Below, piece after piece: positions 24,201 through 36,371 of a DNA stretch of 64,000 bases. The notes below the pieces were generated by a model. It was given only the letters and a program-made list of their open reading frames with translations, was not told where the DNA came from and searched no databases. The stretch is from Brienomyrus brachyistius (lineage: Eukaryota; Chordata; Actinopteri; Osteoglossiformes; Mormyridae): assembly GCF_023856365.1 (NCBI RefSeq), contig NC_064551.1:2622501-2686500 (forward strand), written 5' to 3'. The position numbers and the translations under genes are program-made. The first letter of the stretch is position 1. Each line of letters begins with the position of its first letter.

Positions 24201-27200
24201 CTTCCAATGCGCCGTGCAACAGGACAGAGAGCAACAGAGACCAGGCTAAGTACCCAGCTTCAGCTGGTCACGGGGACCGGACTAAGAACAGCAAAGACTC
24301 CAAAGTGACTGGTGATAAGTGTGATGGGGCAAAGCTCTCGGATAAAAATACTCAAAATAAGAAGTTAAGTTTTATGGAAACGCTGAACCTCACCCTGTCT
24401 CCAGTTAAAAAACCAAGACTTTCCTCTGAAGGTAATGACCAAGCGAACAGACCAGCTGAAGGTGGCCAAGAAGAATGTGATCAGTTTAATTTAGGAGAGG
24501 ATTACTGTGTCATTGATGAAGTGGAGAGTAGCCATGAGTCCTTCCAGGAGAAGGTGGTACAATGTTCTGTAAGCCCTGCAAGAGAGGATGCTCAACAGCC
24601 AACACAAAAGTCTGATTTTGAAGAGCCTGAAAAAGCACTTGAGCGAGTTGGTAACAAAACCCACTTACCAGATGAGGTAATGATTGAGTATGAAGAAGCA
24701 AGTCATGGTGAAAACCACACAGAACTGCAAAGAGCTGAAGGTGAAACACCTCCTGCCTCCGACAATCAGCCGTCCGGATCTGCTCCGTTGGAGAAAAGCC
24801 CCAGTAAGGAGAAATGTTCACTTTCAGAAATTAAGGACAATGATCCTGAGGAAGCCACAATTCTCAGCAAATCGCAAGATACTCACTCTGAGAAGCAGTC
24901 TGAAGCTTCAATACTTCACCCCATTTTAGCTCCAGCTGATGCCCATTTGAGCACATCCAATGATCAGACTGGTCACTCTCCCTTTGAGACTCCACATGCT
25001 GAATCTGTCTTGACTATGACCCAAGATCCAGTTGGCATCTATATGAATACATCACCTGGGAACAAAACCAGCGATCACACCGCATTGTGGAATAGTCCAG
25101 TTCCTGCCCAGTCTGAAACGACTTCAGAGCACGTGGTTGGCCCTGTTTCCATGGAAACAAATCCCGATTGTACCTTATTAATGGAAAAAGATGGTGACGC
25201 GAGTACAGATGCCGTTTCAAGCGCTGTCAACATGCCACTAGATACTTGTATGGCTGAAGTTCTCTCTAATTTCACAGAAGGACTTGTCATTTCTAGTACA
25301 GAGCCAGAAAACGAGGTTAAAAATTCTGCACCGGAGCAGAGCCTGTCAAAAGATCACACTTTAGAATCATCTGGGGTGAGCAGGACGTTCACAATGCATG
25401 TGGTGCCTGAACAGGAAGTCAGTAGCCCCTTTCCTTCACCTAAAAACTGTTCTGAACCTAATTCCATTTTGAATGAAGACCAGGACCCAGTGCCCTCAAG
25501 TTCCACTTCATTCCATGATGAAGACTCTATGATGCTTACGCTGAAGAGCATTCAGTTCTTCCCAAACGTTATCAGCCCACTTACCAGTCCTGTCCGCCCG
25601 GTAACAAACCAAGCTTTGTCCCCTGGGAAGGCGCCACATGTTAAAAGCCTGAGTAAAGGTACGTATAAATATTAGTTTTGTCAATTTAAAAGATGTCAGA
25701 ACGATTTCATGTAACATTACCGAAGGAACCATTCCGTTTAATACTTTTGATACTTCATAGCTCAAATTCTTCTGTTACCAATTTGTTACTGTACAAGGAA
25801 GCTTTTTTAACATTTAAACAACACTTTTGTTAACACTTTTTTCAGCCAGCTTGCTGTCAGCTAGAGACAGTAAGTTGGGGGAGGCGTAAAGAATTTCCAC
25901 ACGAGTCAATAATGTATAAATTATTGTTATTACATGTTTCTTTAGCACTAGTAGCACTAGTTTTTTCTTTTTTTTCCCCTAGAATTCTCCAGTGTGACTG
26001 TAACCTTCAGCACCAGCACAAGAAAAATGGATGTGAATAAGGAGAATGAGAAACCCGACTATAGCTCCGTGCAGCCCCCACAGAGGGACCAGACCCCGCC
26101 TGCAGCCCCCTCCCTCTCCTCCTCCAGCACGACAGATGAGAATGAACTAGAAGAGGGAGAGATCGTCAGTGACACTGAAGATGGTTCTCCAGTCGCTGCC
26201 AGTCCACAGCAGAATAAAGCCAGTTCTGTGATGGCCAACAGTAATCAGTCCAGCCCAAGGTCCGCTCGACTTGCCGAGAAAGACGCCCGGAAGACCCCGG
26301 AGGTTTCCGCAGGCGTCTCTGGAGTTGGAGGCAAAGCAAAGCAGAGCAGATCTAAGAAGATGTCTCTCCCAATTGAGAAGCCCTTCAAAACATTTGTGCC
26401 ACTTTTGCCCAAAACAAACCCATCTACCATCCCTGAGGTCATGGCCATGTTCACACAGATTCACACACACACGAGAAACAAGTATATGAAACTTCATAAA
26501 ACATTTCCCAAAAAGTACTTCTACAATATAATTGACATGTCTCGAGTCTCCTTTACAGACTTTGTAAATAATGTGAACTTCAGTAAACTGTGTAGTACGG
26601 AGCACAACCTAAAGCCCAAGCTGAACAACATCATTTCTGTCTGCATGAATAAAATTTCCAATAATGGTATCGTCAAGCGCATCTTTGAACAGCATTCCCC
26701 GAGCCTGAAGAAGAAACTGTGGAATTTTGTGGAAGGTCAGTTTGACTTCTTCTTCAAGGAAATCAAGGCCACGCTTTTGAGTCAGTGCAGACCAGCAGAT
26801 GTGAAACATTCCTCCATGAGGAAATGCAACTTCAAAAATCCCAAAAAGAAACTGGTTCCATTGCTGAAGAAACTGCCTGACAGCATCATTAAATCGTCAG
26901 TTACTCCAGTGCCCAGCAGAAAGTCAGAACAAACAAAGCCTTCTGCACCACCGGGGAAGAAGACTGCTTTACCACCGGTCATTCCCCACCGCACTGGTCT
27001 GGGGAGCAGAGGTAAAAATCTGAGGATGAATGTGAGTGAGGAAGATAAGGTTCCAGAAAGGAAAAGGCAAGATCTGCAACCTGTACATCACTCTGCATTC
27101 ACACCCTCAAATAATGCTACTAGTCCAGAAAAACCACCTGCTTTGGTCCGTCGCCTTTCCTATAGTGCCTCCTTGCAGGATAAATCTGATTATGACATTC

Positions 27201-28888
27201 TCACTGAGCAGCAGACATCCAGCTTGACTTTTAACCTCGTCACAGACTCCCAAATGGGGGAGATCTTCAAGTGTTTGTTGCAGGGTGGCTCAGATCTGAT
27301 GGAAAACAGCGTATCTGCAGCAGACTCCAACAACTGGTCTGTAAGTACACCTCGGAAAGACAGTACTTGTGCCGAGAGTTTTGCAGGGATACCACCAGAT
27401 GAGGCTGCAACTCCATCGAAACTCATAACAGCCTGGTCAGACATTTCACCATGCAAATTCTCTCCCAGCTCAAAAATTCACATCCCTCTGAACCCAGCTG
27501 TTCTTGACGAAAGTTGTATGCTGGAGGTCCCCCCAAGCTTACCTTTCGACAGAGTAACACCATCCTCCACTGTGATTTCAGAAAGGGCCTATTCAATTTT
27601 GACTGAGGATCTGGCAGTCTCTCTCACTATCCCATCACCGCTGAAGTCCGATGGCCATCTGAGCTTCCTGAACTCCGTTAACAGAGGACCGGCCACAGCA
27701 CCTGACAGCGTCATCAGTGCACGTTTAAGCGAGGATGCTCTGCTGGATGGGGAAGATGCTACCGAACAAGACATTCACCTAGCCCTGGACTCTGACAACA
27801 CAAGTGTTGAGTCTAGTGGAGGAGGTGCCTCAGAGGAGGCCACCACATCACCTGTGTTTCAGATCAAGCCTCATGTGCCGATGCAGGCGGTTGTGATGGA
27901 GAAATCCAATGACCACTTCATTGTAAGAATTAGACATGCATCCACTGCTTTTGTGTCAAGCGCCGTCCACAATCCTGTAGACCTAGACAAACCACAACCA
28001 GTATTTTCAGGAGAGAGAAAAGGTGCAATGGAGGCCGTGCTTTCAACCTCAGACTTGGCACCTGTTGATGAAGAGTCTCCGACGTTGGCTTGCCACAATT
28101 TAGCTGATGTCCAGCTTCCCAACCGAAACGTCACCTGCGATGCTGGAGGTGCACGTTCCTCTAGACATGCTACCAAGGAGTCATCCCTGGTGGCTCATGA
28201 TGAACCAGCTGTGGAGAATGATGAAAGTGTCTTCATAAAAAATCAAGGCAAGGCTGGAAAGAGGAAGAAGCACCACCCTGAGTTAAAGGCCAAGAAAGCG
28301 AGGACTGACGAGGCACAGGGAGGGAAGTCAAGAAACATGAACAAAGAGATGAGGAGCCCGAAGGAGAAGAGGAGCGGCTCAGTGTCTATCCCACTGTCAC
28401 CCAACAGCCTGTCTGCAAGGAATGTTGTTAGGAAAAGGGGAGAAGTGGTGGTGACGTGGACCAGGTATGTCATCCTCAAGTTCTGGGTTTATAGCCTTTC
28501 ACCTTGATAAATCTTGAGCATCCTTTTACCTTTTTTCATGTATAACATCTGCTGCCATTTGTTCAATGAATTGTATGTTGTCCATCATATAGAATGTTTT
28601 TCCCCTCAAAGGGAAGAGGACAGAGATATTCTTATTGAACTGAAGACGAAGGGGGCCTCACAAGAGACATTCTCAGCTCTGTCAACGAAGATAAACAAAT
28701 CACCTACCCAGGTATCTTAAATCACCCGATTATCACGTATAGTGTTCATTTTCATACAAAAGCCGTGGTCGGTGCCTTTGTGGTCAGTACTGTACTGTTC
28801 CATATGCTGTCCTGCTTTTTTCTAGATCGAGGAGAGGTTTGCCCAACTGATGAAGCTATTCAAGAAGAAGGAGAAGATGAAAAGCTGA
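21270..28888 (+). CDS. casp8ap2: CASP8AP2 / FLASH, copy 1 (complete)
   Basis: FLASH binds Lsm11 of the U7 snRNP and recruits the histone pre-mRNA cleavage complex; it was first described as a caspase-8-associated protein. Exons: 21270-21348 (start), 21541-21621, 21857-21963, 22361-22435, 22740-22855, 23071-25658, 25983-28464, 28612-28711 and 28826-28888, totalling 1,896 aa with consistent phase. Human-like landmarks are VDIYSGLD, then MDLYEEF (residues 69-75, the cleavage-complex LDLY motif with L changed to M), a coiled coil with [31 protein letters not shown], a NYMK-type mid domain ([20 protein letters not shown]), [25 protein letters not shown] and a C-terminal Myb/SANT-like region (VVTWTR to FAQLMKLF). 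The middle is low-complexity, rich in RS and KE. The start was chosen because it is in frame and yields the conserved N-terminus. Confidence 0.95.
21996..22228. mobile_element. MITE with about 45-bp inverted ends in CASP8AP2 intron (unit 1)
   Basis: The left end (21996-22040, from AGAGGTGGATGG to CCAAACCAAGA) is the inverse complement of the right end (22181-22228, from TCTTGGTCTGG to CCACCTCT), with a few mismatches. A similar element lies at 47338-47481, and the unit 2 counterpart at 37098-37816 has a longer interior. Confidence 0.7.
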
Positions 28889-30116
28889 GCTGTTGAGGGA
28901 TGTGAAATGTCAGCCTTTCCTGCTTATGTCACCGAAGAGCTGAAGTAGATTCCCGTAATGCCAGATGCTCATGATGTAGCAGCGGCCTGGAAACAGGGCG
29001 ATATTTAATATTGGCGGGTTAACCTGAACCAGTCTTTCAGTGGTCCTCTTGGGGGGTGCATCAAGTGAAGGAGCAACACGGGAGCCTAATCCTAGGGCGT
29101 GCACTTGCAGAGCCAGTACTAGCTGTCCCTATAAAAGCTGTTTTTGCGGAGGGTGGATAAGGGGAGGGGCACTTCTGATGCCCACTGCTGAAACAAGGTA
29201 GACTGTTGACAAAGAATTTCCGAAGTGTCTGTTTACCAATGGTAATGTTCAACCTGCTAATTGGCAAGCATGTTAACCTGAGTTTGCTGGATAGTAGATT
29301 TGCATCCAGCAATGACTGGAGTTTACCGAGTTATTCAAAATGCACAAAAGATTTCGTGATGTGGTTCCACTCAAAGGAGACTTTGATGCTCTTTGGGAAG
29401 AATGGCCAGTGTTACCAGTGCTGAAGTCACGGTTTTTGTACTGAAATGTCTTCTTTTAATTACTGGGAGCCCTTGTTGCTTTCAACAACTACCTCATTCT
29501 CCTTTAGGGTTATAAATCAGGCCCTTGCACAATTTAAAGCCTTGATCTGCTGCCAGATTTTAGAAAACGCTCTTGTGCTGATGTAACATTACATTATTGT
29601 ATAAATACATTTGGATCCTCGTGTTATGGGGGGATCACATGGGGGATCACATGGTGTACAGTTGCAGAAATTTCAGAACATTGAGATTTTATTCAGCCTT
29701 GGCGATAGCTTTCCGAATAAAGCCAAGTGCAAGGTACGGCAGTTTATGGAGACGCGTAACATCTGCCATTTTGGAACTGGAACACAAACATGTACATGAG
29801 CAATAGAGTTCATGTACAAAAGAAATCTGGCAAATTTTTGTTTCGGTCACAGTCACAACAAAGTTATTCTGAGGGCATACGCAGTTCTGGTTAAAAGTGA
29901 ATGCAAATAAAACCCAAGTTTTTGAAATGTTAATACTTTTAATGTATAAATGTGTACAGAAATGAAATTATTTTGGATGCACGTTTGCCTTTTTTAGTTT
30001 TTGCTAAAGCATAAGTCACAAACTTGCTTTGGAAATATTCTTTAAATGTGACTGGTTTTTAATAAAACTAATTTATTTAGTTGCCGTATTCATTGTCTAA
30101 TTGGTGTTGGCAAATA
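28889..30116 (+). other. CASP8AP2 copy 1 presumed 3' UTR and downstream spacer
   Basis: Sequence after the stop codon contains AATAAA-type signals near 29712, 29906 and 30060, any of which could be the poly(A) signal. About 560 bp (28908-29466) are absent from unit 2. There is no further coding exon. Confidence 0.5.
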
Positions 30117-30895
30117 GAATCGCAAGTGCAAAAATACAAGGTCACTGCAAGGTGGTAATGCTCATTCATCACCCAACTGACCAGGTATCCATAGAGGTGC
30201 ATTTCTGAGGTCATAGGCGTCACCTTATTTAAAAACCTCTTGAAATGAACTCTGCTGTTTAGCCTGCCGTCTTTCACTGGCAAACGGCCTAAACTAGCAC
30301 ACCATGCAGTTAACTATAAAATCGGATTGATCGTGTTGTCTGGCCCTTTGGATTGAACATTAGTTGATTACTTTGCCAAACTTCATAAAATCAAGCATCC
30401 TTGTGCTGTTACAAACTGATAGGAATTCAGGCCAATCTAGATTCTTCAAATACAGGTAAACATGGCGTGATTTACAGTGCCGGACCACTGAGAAGAGCAT
30501 GTGGTCTTGGGGTGTTATTGGTGAGTGTGTGCCTTTATTTGTAACAGTGTGTACTGTACAGTGCTGTCAATAACCGCATTATAAAATCACCCCCCAGGCT
30601 ATTGTCCGGTTGGGTCCAGGTCGATCTCATCCTTCTGCAAACTGCACGATGGATCATCGGCACATTCACATCAGCTATGTCCACAAGCAGGACAGTGTTT
30701 GTTCACTGTGTGGCCACTTCATCACTGGCGCGGTGCTGAGATTCCATGTATTGTATTTTTGGTGACAATTTACAACAGAAGACATCACTGGGTTCTTTAT
30801 CGTTCTTTTTAAAAAATGAAACTTTGAGTACCTAGACTTGTCCAAAAACCTCGTGCAGATCCCTCCTTTTCAGTCCAAAATATATAGCTCTGAAG

Positions 30896-32685
30896 ATGGG
30901 GGACTGGAATCTGCTAGGAAGCATCTTGGAAGAAGTCCATATTCACTCGACCATAGTGGGGAAGATCTGGCTGACCATCCTTTTCATATTCAGGATGCTT
31001 CTCCTTGGCGTGGCCGCTGAGGACGTTTGGGATGATGAGCAAAGTCAGTTCATCTGCAACACAGAGCAGCCCGGCTGCAGTAACATGTGCTACGACAAAG
31101 CGTTTCCGATCTCACCGGTACGGTACTGGGTGCTTCAGATCATTTTCGTCTCTTCGCCATCCCTGGTGTACATGGGCCACGCTCTGTACCGCTTAAGGGC
31201 CCTTGAAAAGGAAAGGCGTAAGAAAAAGACCCAGCTGAAGATCGAGCTGGAGGACACAGATCCCATTCAGGAGCAGCACAAACAGATGGAGAGGGAGTTG
31301 AGAAAGTTGGAGGAACAGAAGAAAGTAAGCAAGGCACCTTTACGCGGATCCTTACTGCGCACTTACGTTTTCCATATCTTAACTAGATCGGCGGTGGAGC
31401 TGGGATTTATACTGGGCCAGTATGTCCTTTATGGAATTGGACTGGAGCCCTTGTACAAATGTGAAAGAACGCCTTGCCCGAACAGCGTGGACTGCTTCGT
31501 TTCTAGACCGACGGAGAAAACAATATTCATGGTCTTTATGTTAGCGATTGCCGGTCTTTCCCTGTCTCTCAACATCCTCGAAATATCTCACTTAGGGGTG
31601 AAAAAAATTAGACGAAGTTTATACGGGGACGGCTGCGCGGACGATGACAGTATCTGTAAACTGAAGAAAAACGCGATGCAACAAGTCGGTGTTCTTACAA
31701 GCTCGTCTCCGCAAAACATTGTACAATTAACCACTTACCCAGGGCTGCCGTATGGCCAGTGGGGGCCTCTTCCAGTGTACATGCCTTCATCTGGTCCCCC
31801 AGCAGAAAATGAGTCGCTGATGCCAGACAGCAGCGCCGGGGATCGTGATCATGCGAAGATCTTCGATCAGCACCCCAGAGAGCAGCTACAGCAGCCTAGT
31901 CAAGGCGAGATCCAAGCCCAGCGGATGCTTGGCGCTTCAGATCGCCGAAATACTTTGGAAAACCGAGACCAGTCATCCAGTAGCGGTGATTCTAATGGGG
32001 GAAATGGACGCAGGACACAAGGTTATCCAGGTCAGGGAGGAGCGCACCCCAAACGAGCAACTCACTCCAGCCACATGGAGATACCTGCAGCCGTCCGTAA
32101 CACAGTGCGCAAACAGAGCCGTGTAAGCTGCTACAAGGACTTTGGAGAAGATCGGAGTGTTTCTCCGGACAGCGGCCACTACCCATCAACACGGAAGCCC
32201 AATTTCATGACCCGCGAACTGTCCGAGAGCAAGCTGGCCAGCGAACCTGCGAGCCCGGCTTCGGGCAGCGGCTCCGGGGCCGACCCCAAGCGCATCTCGC
32301 AGGGGGAGAGTCCGCCTGCGACTCCGCCCCCGGCGAGTGGAAGGAGAATGTCAATGGCAAGTATACATAAAGTATAAGAAGAATTTCTAATTCAAATTAA
32401 CTTGGAATTTTATTCATTTATTTTCCAAAATGCATGTACGATGTGCGTATCAACTTAGTGTATTAAAAGTAACAGTGTTATATTAGCCCTGGATCGCTGA
32501 TGTGAACGCTGCAGGAAATGTCATAGGCATCTGCATCTGAAAAGTAAGAAAACAAGAGCCTAAAACAATTAATGTGTTAGTTACACGTAAAGGTGACAAC
32601 ATAATATCCCGTGTGTATTAATAATTCTATGACTTTCTCTTTTCAGAGTATGATCCTGGAGCTATCCTCCATTATGAAAAAATGA
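30896..32685 (+). CDS. gja10: GJA10 connexin (Cx57/Cx62 family), copy 1, complete
   Basis: Gap-junction protein; the mammalian orthologue is known from retinal horizontal cells. The coding exons are 30896-32356 and 32647-32685, giving 499 aa. An acceptor CAG at 30871-30873 precedes the first, so a noncoding first exon is expected upstream. The start [15 protein letters not shown] matches GJA10. M1 is about residues 23-41. Loop E1 has C54, C61 and C65 (CX6CX3C). The cytoplasmic loop is rich in K and E. E2 has C189, C194 and C200 (CX4CX5C), followed by SRPTEKTIF and M4. The tail is long and S/P-rich. Without splicing the frame stops at 32377 after ASIHKV. Using a GC donor (ATG followed by GCAAGT, 32357) and the acceptor at 32646 joins, in phase 0, to [12 protein letters not shown] and a stop, an ending I recall from Cx57 proteins. 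Confidence 0.94.
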
Positions 32686-33466
32686 AGTCATCAACAAAGC
32701 TTCCTTGGCCTGTAGAGGGCGCTCGCGCTTTGAGAATGATCGGGCAAACCCCTTCGCTCACCCCACTCTACATTGCATACGTAGCATTTCTGTACCACAT
32801 TTATGCTTCATTCAAGCAGACATATTTAATTTTACAACGCGAAACGGAAATTGCTATGTAGAATAATTTTTAGTCAGTTTTTGTGAGAGGCTTTGCACCG
32901 TGTAAATTTTTACATTTTATTTTGTCCCGCTGAAGTAGCCTGGGAGAGGTTTTTACACTGAAAGACCTACAATGGTTTAAAAGAGAGAAGTGAGTTAGCC
33001 ATCAACTGAGACATATGACAAATACAGTTTAATGGTGTTTGCATATTATTACTTAAAAAGGGCATTTCATACTGACTTGTTTTATATTGACCATTAGTCT
33101 AAAGTAACAAAAAAATTAAGATAAGTAGAATTCTCTCAAAAGAACAATTTGCTAAAAGCTACATTTAAATATCATCATATATTTGTAACCACTACTGACC
33201 ACAGAAAACCTTATTTGATTAACTTTGATTTTCTTTTGCAACCGATTATACCTTTTTTTAAAAAAATACTTAATGATTATAAACTCATGCAAAAAGATAT
33301 TCTTCTTTCTTTTTCTTGACTTTATTCTTGGCAAATGTCTGGTGTCAATTCACTCCAAAGAACATAAGGATCAGAGGACTTTGAAAACAGACAGAATCTT
33401 GCATGTGAAGCCATCGCCGGAACAGACGCCTGAATTAAAGTAAAAGACTCACACTGCTGACTCGAC
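32686..33466. other. GJA10 copy 1 3' flank
   Basis: AT-rich 3' UTR and flank, colinear with 46052-46820 in unit 2. No gene was recognised. The shared sequence ends at 33466, where the LINE begins. Confidence 0.6.
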
Positions 33467-35105
33467 GTAAGAACATAAGAAATTTACAAACGAGAGGAGG
33501 CCATTCAGCCCATCAAGCTCGTTTGGGGAGAATTTAACTAATAGCTCAGAGTTGTTAAAATCTTATCTAGCTCTGATTTAAAGGAACCCAGGGTTTTAGC
33601 TTGCACTACACTAACAGGAAGACTATTCCATACTCTAACTACACGCTGTGTAAAGAAGTGCTTCCTCAGATTAATTTTAAAATGTTCTCCTGCTAATTTC
33701 CACTTACGGCCACGAGTTCTAGTATTTAAACTAATATTGAAGTAGCCATTTGGCTGAACAGCATCCAGACCTGTTAGAATCTTATATACCTGGATCATAT
33801 TCCCCCTTAGTCTCCTTTGCTCAAGGCTGAATAGATTCAGCTCAGCTAACCTCTCCTCATAAGACATTCCTCTAAGACCAGGAGTCATTCTCGTAGCCCT
33901 ACGTTGCACCTTTTCCAAGGTAGCAATATCCTTCTTAAGGTATGATGACCAAACCTGTACACAATATCCTAGGTGGGGTCTTACAAAGTAGCATCACCTC
34001 CCTTGACTTAAACTCCACACACCTAGAGATGTAACCCAACATCCTATTGGCCTTTTTTATTGCTTCCCCACACTGGCGAGAGTGGGACAAGGAAGCATCA
34101 ACATACACACCGAGGTCTTTCTCATAATCAGCTACCTTTATTTCAGTGGAACCCATAAACTTTCTGTACTTTATATTTCTGTTCCCTGCATGGATTACCT
34201 TACATTTATCTATGTTAAATTTCATCTGCCAGGTATCAGCCCAGTCGCTAATTAAATCCAGATCCCATTGTAGCTTTTCCGCTGCTAGATCAGTATCTTC
34301 TGCACCACCCACCTTGGTGTCGTCTGCAAATTTAACCAGTTTGCTGTATGTATTCGTGTCAAGATCATTAATGTAAATTAGGAACAATAGTGGTACTAAA
34401 ATCGAACCCTGCGGTACCCCACTATGAACGCAGGCCCACTGTGACATTGTGCCTCTAATAACTACCTGCTGCTTCCTGTCTGTTAACTAGTTTTCGACCC
34501 AATCTGCTACAGTTCCTAAAATCCCTGCAGCCTTGAGCTAAAGTAAGAGCCGTTTGTGGGGGACAATATCAAAGGCCTACTGGAAATCTAAGTAGATCAG
34601 ATCGTAGGCCTTTTTGTAATCAATTTCTCTTGTAGTTTCCGCAAAGAACTCAAGTAAATTAATTAAACAGGATCTACCTCTCCTAAATCCATGTTGGCTA
34701 TCCCTCAGAATGTTATTTGCATCCAGGTAATCTACCATTTTCACTTGGATTATAGCTTCCATTTTTTTCCCAGTAATGCTAGTTAAACTGTTTGGCCTGT
34801 AGTTTGCTGGGTTACTTCTATCCCCTTTTTTGAATATGGGCGTTATATTAGCATGCTTCCAGTCAGAAGGTACCACACCAGCAGATAACGATTTCTGGAA
34901 TAGTAAAGTTAAAGGTTGGCTAATAATATCCCTCATGAATTACAAAACTATAGGTAAGATGCCATCAGGGCCCTGTGATTTATTTATTTTGAGTTTAGCT
35001 AGGCTTAGTACCACATCAGCCTCAGTTATACGTTTATTAGTCAAAGACGGCGCTGCATTCATACTGAAAGGTGATAAGTTACTCATGCTCTCTAATAACA
35101 GAACC
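33467..35105 (-). mobile_element. 5'-truncated non-LTR retrotransposon (CR1/L2-like LINE)
   Basis: Read on the minus strand from 35105 to 33467, this encodes the C-terminal part of a reverse transcriptase. Seen in order are KINKSQGPDGI, ITPIFKKGDRSNPANYRP, QHGFRRGRSC, GVPQGSIL and the catalytic FADD (near 34335), then a C-terminal region ending FKSELDKIL. Two in-frame stops (near 34574 and shortly after) and a frameshift near 33925 inactivate it, and the endonuclease portion is missing. The 3' end abuts the end of duplication unit 1. The clade call rests on general resemblance. Confidence 0.88.
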
Positions 35106-35106
35106 T

Positions 35107-35297
35107 AAGGGGGAGGAATGTAGTAAATGGAGTGTATTGTTATAGTTGCCCCGTAGGTGGCTATAGAGGCCATGTTAATTAGCATGATAAGCTATGTATA
35201 CGGCTGAGAAAATAATGTGATGTTTACGTGTGTGGTGTTCAGTAAAGAGGGTGAGGTCTACTTGGCTGCCCATGTGTCCTTATTGAGAAGTATTACA
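35107..35297 (+). mobile_element. Possible polypurine tract plus short LTR remnant
   Basis: A purine run AAGGGGGAGGAA (35107-35118) directly precedes TG at 35119, and a TG-to-CA segment of about 179 bp ends at 35297, where duplication unit 2 begins. This layout resembles the 3' end of an LTR element. No partner LTR or coding region is visible, so the call is weak. Confidence 0.25.
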
Positions 35298-36371
35298 TAT
35301 TGCAACCATTTTTCAAATTCAGTACAAAATGTCCCTCTATGCGTTGTGATGTCATTGAGTGCTTTTGGTACGGTGCTTTTGGTACTTTCCCCTTTCTAAC
35401 GAAGTCATTAAAACGGAAAGTACGGAAAGTACTGTGCCAAAAGTAGGGTACCTAGTGCGCTGGAGGAGCCCCTTAAATACGATCAGTCCAGTCCAGGCAA
35501 GACTGGTGCTCTGGGTAGAGAAAGCAGTGTCCGTGTGTAGACCCCAAAATGTCATTTCCTGTTTTGAAGAGGCACTCGGTTGGCGCACCTGTGCCTTGCT
35601 AACTAGCTTTGTGAAAGCTATGTTGGAGGAAAGACAGCAGTCCAGGAAATTACAAAGGTAAATGCACGTTTGATAATTTTGTTCCGTCTTTTACATTATA
35701 TATTATAACAATAGAGAGATCAGTGCAGAATCTGTAGTAACCGTTTTAGGCTAATTCTCATGCTAGCCCTGAAATTATTCTTGCTACGAAGATCAAAAAA
35801 AGCAAATGTTAGTGTGCTGTCACTTAACTGTCGACCTTATTCTGTTAAGTTACTTGTAGTCTACATGAGAAGCGGGTACTGGTGGATTTTTCTTTGTCAG
35901 ATATTATGCTATCTGTCCTGCTGTATGCTTAGAAGAGCCAGCAAGCTTCGTCTTATTGTTAAACGTGCCTGGGACCAGAATGAAGACTCCAGTTGCCTAG
36001 TTTGATCTTCCTCAATTACATGGGTTCCATTTGAAATAATTGTATTATTGTCGGTAAACAGAATGACTGTTAATAAATGACCATGTGTCTGAATTGTACC
36101 AAATGCGATGAAATATTAATGCTTTAAATAAGAAAACAAGCAATTAGCAATTGATTTAATATTTCTGTATGTTGTCGTATGTTAATTGTCAGAGTTTGTG
36201 TAATAAACTTTGGCATGCATTCCAGAAATATTAAAATAGCTGAACATTGGCACAGAATAGTGCCGGAAAGCAGAATGACTGTTAATAAATGACCACGTGT
36301 CTGAATTGTACCAAATGCAATGAAATATTAATGCTCTAAGTGTATTTGCAGTGCCTTCTGTAAAAGTATTC

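Larger units (their letters stand above)
20302..33466. repeat. Tandem segmental duplication, unit 1 (CASP8AP2 + GJA10)
   Basis: This interval is colinear with 35297-46820 over exons, introns and flanks. Left homology begins at AACCATTTTTCGAATTCAG. Right homology ends at CACTGCTGACTCGAC. By eye the large CASP8AP2 exons differ by roughly 1-2% in DNA. Unit 1 keeps three segments that unit 2 lacks: the exon 8 start with its upstream intron, part of the 3' UTR (about 28908-29466) and the 5' part of GJA10 (30117-31537). Confidence 0.93.
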
